This document shows, in pieces, positions 57,320-64,000 of a stretch of 64,000 nt of DNA. Every line of letters starts with the position of its first letter. The first letter of the stretch is position 1. Where the stretch lies: the NCBI GenBank assembly GCA_009792885.1, contig WMCF01000150.1:265056-329055 (forward strand), given 5' to 3'. The stretch is from Eremophila alpestris peregrina. Its lineage: Eukaryota > Chordata > Aves > Passeriformes > Alaudidae. The notes beneath the pieces were generated by a model. The model was not told where the DNA came from, ran no database searches, and saw nothing but the letters and a program-made list of their open reading frames with translations. The translations under genes and the position numbers were made by a program.

Positions 57320-57860
57320 ACCAAACGAGTTTTGGGGTCACAATCCAGACCCAAACCTGTTTTGGCATCTCAATCCAGACTCAAGCACTTTTTGGGGGTC
57401 ACAAACCAGACCCAAATACACTTCAGGGTCTCAATGCAGACCCAGGGCCTCAACCCAGATCCAAACAATTTATGGGGTCTCAACCCAGACCTAAACATGT
57501 TTTGGGGCCTCAGTATAGCCCCAAACACATTTTGGGGTCCCCATGCAGACCCAGGGCCTCAACCTGGAGCCAAACACACTTTGGGGTCTCAATTCAGACC
57601 CAAACACACTTTTCGGCTTCAGTATAGACCCAAACATGTTTTGGGGTCTCAGCCAGACCCAAACACATTTTGGGGTCTCCATCAGTCACAAACACAATTT
57701 GAGGCCACAATCCATCCACATCCAGACAGGATTTGGGGGGCTTAATCAGACCCTAAAACATATCAAGGTCTCAATCCAGACCCAGGGCCTCAATCCAGAC
57801 CCAGACATATTCTGAGGTCTAAATCCAGACCCAAACACTTTTTGTTGCCTCAATCCCAGC
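57320..57860. repeat. 30-bp minisatellite, about 17 units
   Basis: The consensus is TTTTGGGGTCTCAATCCAGA followed by CCCAAACACA, 30 bp, with units near 57331, 57361, 57390 and onward. Some units have an extra CCCAGGGCCTCAACC block, giving 45-bp variants. A 180-codon open frame (57203-57745, +) has a 10-residue repeat that simply follows the DNA period. Confidence 0.93.
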
Positions 57861-58319
57861 CCCAAAACCCCTTTCCCCAGCAGCAGCTGTGCCAGGAGGG
57901 TTTAGGAAACCCTGTGGTGCTGCACATGGATGGATCTGCCCCAATTTCCCCCAAACTCCAGGTTTGTTCTGGGGACTGAATCATCCCCACACCTCGGGGA
58001 CAAAGAGCCCCCAGCAGTGCCCACTGCTCCCCTCCTGGCAGCTTATTTATCCAAGCAATTAAATTGCCTTTTTGCCTCTCAGAGAGGGGCTCTGATCTCA
58101 ATCTGACGTGGAGGTGAGCAGTGAATCATTCCCCAAAAAACTGCTACATTTATCTTCATAGGTGGCTGTGTTTCAGCAGCACAGTAAATAACAGCCCCTC
58201 TGCAAAAAAAAAATAAAACAAAGGAGCCCAATTCAGGCAGAGCCGAGAGATTTCAGGGGATAAAAGGCACTGAGAGTCAAGGTTTGACTGAGACACAAAG
58301 AATAAATCTATTATGGGCG
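57861..58319. other. Non-coding stretch, nothing recognised
   Basis: Unique sequence with a short poly(A) at about 58205. No gene was recognised. Confidence 0.5.
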
Positions 58320-58510
58320 TGATTTTTTTTTTTGCAGCCGGGTTCATGACAAGATTTTATTGGTAATAGAAGAAGCCTAAATGAGATAATTTCATAGATA
58401 AGAGCTGCTCTGAAGGAAGCAGTGAGAGGAGCAAGTAGCCTGTGGTAGTTACATAAAAAAGCCCAGCTGATTATAAATACATATTTAGACAGCTCCAAGA
58501 AGTTGGTAGG
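58320..58510. promoter_or_regulatory. Candidate conserved non-coding element
   Basis: AT-rich unique block with AAGATTTTATTGGTAATAGA, CTAAATGAGATAATTTCATA, GATAAGAGCTGC, GCTGATTATAAATACATATT and GATGAGTTAGATAAAATAAG. GATA-type cores (GATAA) recur four times in under 200 bp. No coding frame. Confidence 0.35.
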
Positions 58511-59499
58511 ATGAGTTAGATAAAATAAGGAACGTTTTGAGGGACAGTTTGTTTGCCTTCTCCTCCATGCAAAAAAGGAAGATGTGTGTGAATTCCAGCG
58601 AGCTGGGGAGGCAGGAGCGGCTTCTGCCAAATCCTGATGCAGGGTTTGGGAGGATATTCCTGGTCCCAGCTGAGGAGGCTGCTCCAAATCCTGATTCCCG
58701 ATTTGGGAAGTCTCCAAGTGCCATTCTAATCCCAGAAATGCTCGTGGGATTGGGGATTTTAGTGCCTGAAGCTTCCCAGGAATGGATCCCAGGTGAGAGC
58801 CCCGGGGGATCAGAGCGCTGAAAGGAGGTGCAAAATTCAAGGATTTGGGGATTTTCGGGGCAGGATCTCAGGGAGGTCACACAGAACATCTCAGGATCCA
58901 TCCCCTCACACAACCACAAATATCGGACTGATCATTCCCAGCCCGTCTTCGCTTCCATCACACTTTCCATTGCTCTTTTAAATGTTGTTTTTCCTTCTCC
59001 TCCTCGTAATTACCGCCATCAAAGGGATGTTTTCCCCTCTGTGCGTTCCATTCACACCCCAAAGAGAAAGGAAAGCAGTCATTTCAGCGAGGCAGGGGGA
59101 AAAAAACATCCAACCCAAACCCAGCCTCTCTTTGAAATGTGGGGAAAACAAAAGATGAAGAGACAAAAGATGAAGAGACTTTCAAGTGAGGAATGATTAA
59201 GAAAAGGGAGGAACGGGAGTGAAATGAGTCATGGGCAGGTTGGGCCAAGGACTCGGGAGGAGACCTCGAGTTTTTGCAGCTGGTGCAGGGAATTCCAGCC
59301 CTGGCTGTGATTTTGGGGCAAATTCACCTGCCTTTAAACCTCCACTGGTTCATAAAACCTTCCTTTTGCAGGCAAGGAGAGGTTCAGAGGTGCAGAGCCA
59401 CCTTTTATCCCTGCATCGACCTGCAGAACTCCAGCTCTGGCTTTTCCCATCAGCACAGAGCGTGATTTTGCAGCCTTCATCATTTCATGGAGAGTTCCA
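58511..59499. other. Non-coding stretch, nothing recognised
   Basis: Unique sequence, including a short duplicated AGACAAAAGATGAAG-like stretch near 59150-59180. No gene was recognised. Confidence 0.5.
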
Positions 59500-59640
59500 G
59501 CTCTTATAATTCCAGTTCTCATAATTCCAATAATTCCAGCTCTCATAATTCCATAATTCCAGCTCTCATAATTCCATGGAGAGTTCCAGCTCTCATAATT
59601 CCAGTTCTCTTAATTCCATAATTCCATGGAGAGTTAGGAA
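59500..59640. repeat. Short-motif array of CATAATTCCA units
   Basis: TCATAATTCCAGCTCTCATAATTCC-type motifs repeat irregularly (units of roughly 10-24 bp) from 59505 to 59635, ending in CCATGGAGAGTTAGGAA. The same terminal phrase recurs at 59795-59820 as part of a larger duplication. Confidence 0.85.
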
Positions 59641-59925
59641 GGGAAGGCAGCAAAAGGAAGACTCAATCCTAGGGGGGGGTGAGCAGCTTGAACAGGGAGA
59701 TTTGGATCTGCTGAGAGCCCAAACACCCCAAGTTTTGTAAGGAAATTCCAAACATGGAGCCCTGGAGGAGCTCTCATAATTCCATTTCTCATAATTCCAT
59801 GGAGAGTTAGGAAAGGAAGGCAATTCCAGGGGAATGAGCACCTGAACAGGGAGATTTGGATGTGCTGAGAGCCCAAGCCCTGAGTTGTGTAAGGAAATTC
59901 CAAGCCCAGAGCCCTGGAGGAGCAG
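59625..59925. repeat. Tandem duplication of a ~150-185-bp segment
   Basis: CCATGGAGAGTTAGGAARGG occurs near 59622 and 59797. Each is followed by GAACAGGGAGATTTGGATST, GCTGAGAGCCCAA, GTAAGGAAATTCCAARC and GAGCCCTGGAGGAG. The second copy lacks about 20-25 bp present in the first. Copies differ at several sites, so the event is not recent. Confidence 0.9.
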
Positions 59926-62071
59926 CTGGAGCAGAGACCAGGCTGCTGACGTGGATTTTGGGGCAGGAATTGGTGCCTGAATCAGAGAATTTGGGTTTGC
60001 TGAGAAGGAGAAGCCAGGACTGGAGTCATTCCCTGAGCTCTGTGTGAGCCCTGCTGTGCCTGGGGGCTGTCACTGCATTCCCAGCAGGGAAAAAATCACT
60101 CTGGGGAGAATTTTTCCCCAAGTTTCTGAGGTGGGCTGAGCATTTTCTCTCAGCTCCCCTCTCCAGAGGGAGACAGATGAGGCAGAGCTCAGCACTGACA
60201 GGGGCAGCTTCGTTATGGCACAACAAAGAAATGGCAGAGGAGAAAAAGATGACTCCAATAGGGTTTGTTCGACTTTCAGCTCCATGCACACCCCAAAATG
60301 ATGGTGATGGATCACTCAGGGGGGTGTTGTGAGCCCTGAAATGTTGTGAAGTGTTTAATCCAAGAGAGAAGCTCCCAAAAAAATCAAACAAGCAAAAAAA
60401 AATCCCAATATTTGGAGGTGAAAGAAGAGGTTTAGGCAGGCACAGGGGAACGTGGGACAGTCGTGGTGTGGGGTTTTTGTGGTGAAGAGCAAACAGGAGA
60501 AATGGGATTCAACTTCAGAGCTCTGAAAGATGGTGGAAGGATTTAAAAATGCCACCAAGAAGGGTTTCATCTCCCCCTCATCACCAGGCCCAAGCAGCTG
60601 GAGTTGCATCAAACCCATCTTTATAAAACTCGAGAGAAAAGGGTTTTTTTTTTTTTTTTTCAAAGGAAGCTGACAAAGGAAAAGCACAAAGCTCTCTCCT
60701 CTCTGTGCTAATTCAGAGCTGAGGAGTTGCTTCAGCACCAGAAGTGGGCTCTGAATTGAATTTTGGAGAGAGGCAGAAGGAAGGGAGCCGTGCTCATTAA
60801 TATCCCAGCAGAACAACAAGGCTGGATAATGTGAATTATTGCCAGAGCTCCAGAGAGATGGAGATTGACTCTGCAGCTCCAGTGCAGGGGGTTTATCCAG
60901 CAGCACTGGGTAAACACCGACAGCAAGGTTCAAATATTGATCAGGGGAGATGCTCCACGCTGAATCAGCCCCAAACAAACAAACTGCTGCAAAGAAAGGA
61001 AGAGGCTGGCATATTTTGGATATTTTTGGGGCTTGGATCCTGCGCAAAAAAGCCCAGCTCGATGATTTGCAGCTGTAAAAACTCCCAGCTGCCTGAGGAA
61101 GAGGGGGGAAATAAAAAAAAAAAAAAATGCAGCTTCCTGAGTGAAGGAAAAGCTGGTGGATTTTTGGTTTGGGATATGGAGAAATGCAGGAAATGGGATT
61201 GTGGGATTTTGAAGGCTGGAAAAGGCCCTTTAAGGTGATGAAATGATGATATCAACCCATCATCCACAAACCCTGGCCTCAAGTGCCACATGTGCAGGAT
61301 TTGGGACATTTCCAGGGGTGCTCACCCCCACCACTGCCCTGTTCCAACCCTTTCCATGGAGAAATACCAGGAATATCCACCCTAAATCTCACCTGGAACA
61401 ACTCAACTCAACTCTCCTTCCCCATTTCCTCCTCCCAGGATTATTTTGCAAGGAATGATGGAATCAGCTCTGCAGACAGGCTCTGAAATGCCTCACAAAT
61501 CACAGCTTCATTTTCCTGCTTGGCTGCTCCCCTCTCCCTGCCTGACCTCCCCCAGGGTGGAGCCGAAAGTGGGATCCAAACTTTTGGCTCCCAAAAACTC
61601 CCCTGAGCCTTCTTTGCCAATAAAAACCTCGGAATATTTATTAAATCAACATTTTAACCCAGGCATATGCTCAGTGTTAACCCCAGGCTCATTCCCAGCT
61701 CAGTTTTGGATGACACTTGGAAGGGAATACATCCAAATTTGGGGTTTTTTTTGTCATTTTGGGAATGCTGGGCTCTGATGGGAAACATTTCCCCCCCAAA
61801 ATGCTCAGCCCAACTGGCACAGAAGTGGTGCCAGGGACTGGACAAATTCCATCCCACACCAACCTCCCATCAATATTTTGAAAGGATAAAAAACAACCTA
61901 AAATCCATTGAGGAGTTGACAAAAAAAAATTTTTAAAAGGGGAAATTATGGGTATTTTTCAGCAAATCCCAATGGGATCTTTGCTGAGGGAATAAATGGA
62001 TTAAACCAGTTGGTTTTTGTCATTGAGGGAGGTGGATGGATAGAATGCCACCCTAATTCCAGAAACCCCTG
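59926..62071. other. Non-coding stretch, nothing recognised
   Basis: Unique sequence with poly(T) at 60644-60660 and poly(A) at 61114-61127. Open frames of 135 and 230 codons (60831-61238 +, 60355-61047 -) overlap each other and show no domain. No gene or repeat family was recognised. Confidence 0.45.
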
Positions 62072-62110
62072 GAATCATGGAATGGTTTGGGTTGGAAGGG
62101 ACCTCAAAAC
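62072..62110 (-). mobile_element. CR1 LINE fragment, minus strand (terminal ~40 bp)
   Basis: TGGAATCATGGAATGGTTTG followed by GGTTGGAAGGGACCTCAAAA is the reverse-strand form of the extreme 3' end of CR1. It runs into the short-motif array that follows. Confidence 0.85.
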
Positions 62111-62215
62111 TCCTAGAACCCAAAAATGACTCAAAATTACCCCAAAATGACCCAAAAATGACCCCAAAATGACCCAAAAATGACCCCAAAATGAGTCCAA
62201 ATGACCCCAAACCCA
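62111..62215. repeat. 10-11-bp array of ATGACCCCAAA units
   Basis: CCCAAAAATGACCCAAAATG-type units repeat about nine times with 10- and 11-bp lengths. On the minus strand the unit is GGGTCATTTT, similar to, but not in the same context as, the CATTTTGGGTC motifs of the LTRs at 22784 and 30931. Confidence 0.9.
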
Positions 62216-63318
62216 CTCCTTGAGTCCCCCTCATGGTTTCCCTGCCTGTGGAGAGCTGAATTCCAGGATTGTGGATGTGAAACAACCCCAAAACTGCAGC
62301 TCAGCTCTCCCCCATCCCCAGGGGATTCCAGAGCTCGGATTTCTCGGAGCTGCTGAGATTTTGGAACATTTATTTACAGCAAGGCAGTAAAGGGAATCTA
62401 TAAAATAACATTTAAAGAGGCAAAACACGAAGAGCATCATTAGGAGAGTGTAATAGAGCTCAGATTACCAATTATAATAAAGTAATAAAGAAATCTCTCA
62501 AGGAGCTTCGTGTGCATAATGCAGACAGGGAAAGGGAAAAAAAAAAAAGGGAAAAACTCCCAAGTTGTGAGGAATAAACTTGATTTGTTTTCTGTTTTGG
62601 TGGTGTTCTTAATTCATTTATTTTTGCCAGCTTCTCATCAAAGACAGGAATGTCAGAAATCACCCAGCTCTCAGCACAGATCTTCCCTGTTTGAGAATTC
62701 ACAGGTTCCCTCAACAGCTGAGTTTTAATTTCACTTCTCTTTCACATTCCTGGGTCTGTCCCAGCAGAGGGGGAGAAGATCCAGCAGAAAAATGGGAATG
62801 CAAAGAAAGAAATATTTGCAAGGTGCTGAGGTGAAATATCTCATGGAAGGGTTGTGCCAGCAGAAAAATATTTTTTTTATTTATTATTGCTATTTTTCCC
62901 TTTGAAAAAAAGCAGAATTCCTTAAAAAGGGCAAAAAAAATTCCCTTTTGGATCTCCCCTGGCAGCTGCAGAAGCACCCAGGAGGGCCCAGGTGGGGCAG
63001 GAATTCAATTCCTGCAGGGAACTGATCCCTCAGCTTGGAGCAGGTGGGGGATTTCCTGCAGTTAGGGCCTGTCAATTAATTAATTAATTAATAATTCATC
63101 AACTCTGAGCAGCAAAAGTACTTCAATCTCTGCCAAAACCTCATCATTTACCCAAGGAAAACTTCTTTTGCCACCATTTGTCCTTCAAACACTGCAGTAA
63201 TTCAGCCAAACCACCCCCAAAAAAATGCACCAGACAAAGCTCATTTTCCTTTAAGCTTATTTAATGATATTTGAAACGCTTAAATTTTCTATTTCCCAGG
63301 TCCTGAAAACAAATTTCT
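62216..63318. other. Non-coding stretch with TTAA microsatellite
   Basis: Unique, AT-leaning sequence. A TTAA/AATT run occupies about 63071-63091. No gene was recognised. Confidence 0.5.
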
Positions 63319-63339
63319 TCTTTTTTTTTTCTTTTTTTT

Positions 63340-63650
63340 TTCTTTTTTTTTTTTAAGTGACCAATATTTAATTCCAGAAACATACAACCCGATCAGCTAA
63401 GTCATAAAAGAGCTATTTTACAAACATACATCTGGATAATTAGAACAATAAAGTCTTTTTAGACATTCAAACATGATCAGTAAAAATACAGGATTATTAA
63501 TAAAGATTTTTGTGTATTTTTTTTTAAAGAATACTTCCAGATTTTTTTTTCTTCTTCTCTTTAAAGTAAATCTCTGTTAAAGAGTACATGATTGTATGTT
63601 GTACAAAGAAAATAAAAATACTCTAGTATGAAGAGAGCTCCACAAGACTT
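63340..63650 (-). other. Possible 3' UTR end of a minus-strand gene extending beyond the window
   Basis: An AT-rich block unlike its flanks. On the minus strand it ends with TTCTGGAATTAAATATTGGT, CACTT and then an A-rich tract (plus-strand T-runs 63319-63355). ATTAAA lies about 16 bases before the A-tract, the correct distance for a polyadenylation signal. AT-rich, uORF-free sequence such as GATGTATGTTTGTAAAATAG resembles conserved vertebrate 3' UTRs. The A-tract (broken by single Gs) could be genomic, or the tail of a retroposed mRNA, although mRNA retrocopies are rare in birds because CR1 does not copy poly(A) RNAs well. I could not identify the gene. Confidence 0.35.
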
Positions 63651-64000
63651 AATTCCAAAGAAAACAGCAGTGTTTTGGCTGCAGTGTCCCTTTTGCAGTA
63701 CATCTGCTTCTCAGTTGGCACCTGTGGGGAAGGGCAGGGGATCCAGGGGTTTCTCTGGGGAACAGGGAGAAAATCCTGGATGCAGGAGAAGGAAATCTTC
63801 GAATGGCAGGGAGATATCAATGAGGATATTCAATTTTAGGACAGCACTGAGCAGGACAAGTGTGAGAGTTCAGGGCTCCTGAGGTTTGCACTCCTCTGAT
63901 TCCCCCTCCCTACAGACCAGGGGGGATCAGGAACCTGAAATTCCCATCCCAGAAAATTCCCATCTGAGCTTTTGGCTACTCCATGAGCTATGTGGAGATA
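63651..64000. other. Window end, no feature recognised
   Basis: If 63340-63650 is a 3' UTR, this would be more of the same terminal exon on the minus strand. I see no coding frame or domain in it. Confidence 0.4.

Noticed and set aside
1..64000. tRNA, rRNA, snRNA and microRNA genes
   Set aside because: Reading both strands I found no convincing tRNA B box with matching A box, no rRNA segment and no hairpin I could defend by eye. A covariance-model search would be needed to exclude small RNAs.

Overview
The window looks like non-coding nuclear DNA from a bird, probably a songbird. The evidence is eleven fragments of the 3' end of the avian LINE CR1, several solo LTRs of avian type, many GC-rich minisatellites, overall CpG depletion with a single strong CpG island, and no bacterial or viral gene layout. 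The order-level guess rests on the LTR at 22.8-23.15 kb, which resembles songbird LTRs I know. It is inference, not a database match.

I found no protein-coding exon I would defend. The long open frames lie in GC-rich sequence, cross assembly gaps, or run through tandem repeats whose period is a multiple of three. The best evidence for genes is indirect. A CpG island at about 52.95-54.85 kb contains a strong minus-strand splice donor, so it may be a promoter plus untranslated first exon of a gene running toward lower coordinates. An AT-rich block at about 63.34-63.65 kb reads, on the minus strand, like the 3' end of an mRNA from a second gene lying beyond the window. If the first reading is right, much of 1-54.6 kb is a large first intron or flanking DNA. 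Scattered AT-rich, CpG-retaining, single-copy segments with homeodomain-type cores (for example 17.44-17.76, 29.57-30.06, 46.90-47.13, 50.39-50.60, 55.96-56.26 kb) look like conserved regulatory elements of a developmental locus. That is inference from composition only.

Layout. 0-3 kb: a 111-bp tandem duplication, an assembly gap, and a two-length minisatellite with AABB order. 3-18 kb: mostly unremarkable, with CR1 fragments and, at 12.9-13.4 kb, a decayed LTR. 18.2-18.6 kb: a 49-bp array with a gap inside. 20.4-21.4 kb: three copies of a ~299-bp unit. 22.8-23.15 and 30.9-31.1 kb: two copies of one LTR family. 25.4-28.5 kb: minisatellite-rich, with one 41-42-bp family present as two arrays in opposite orientation. 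35-38.6 kb: two CR1 fragments around a solo LTR with a perfect 6-bp target duplication. 45.8-46.4 kb: a ~153-bp unit four times. 48.1-48.45 kb: a minus-strand LTR. 53-55.5 kb: CpG island, adjoining G-rich 36-bp minisatellite and a CR1. 57.3-57.85 kb: a 30-bp minisatellite. 59.5-59.93 kb: a short-motif array inside a larger duplication. 63.3-64 kb: candidate 3' UTR.

I saw no previously undescribed system. The most interesting signals are the inverted minisatellite pair, the AABB minisatellite, the LTR family seen in both a young and an old copy, and the architecture of the CpG island.
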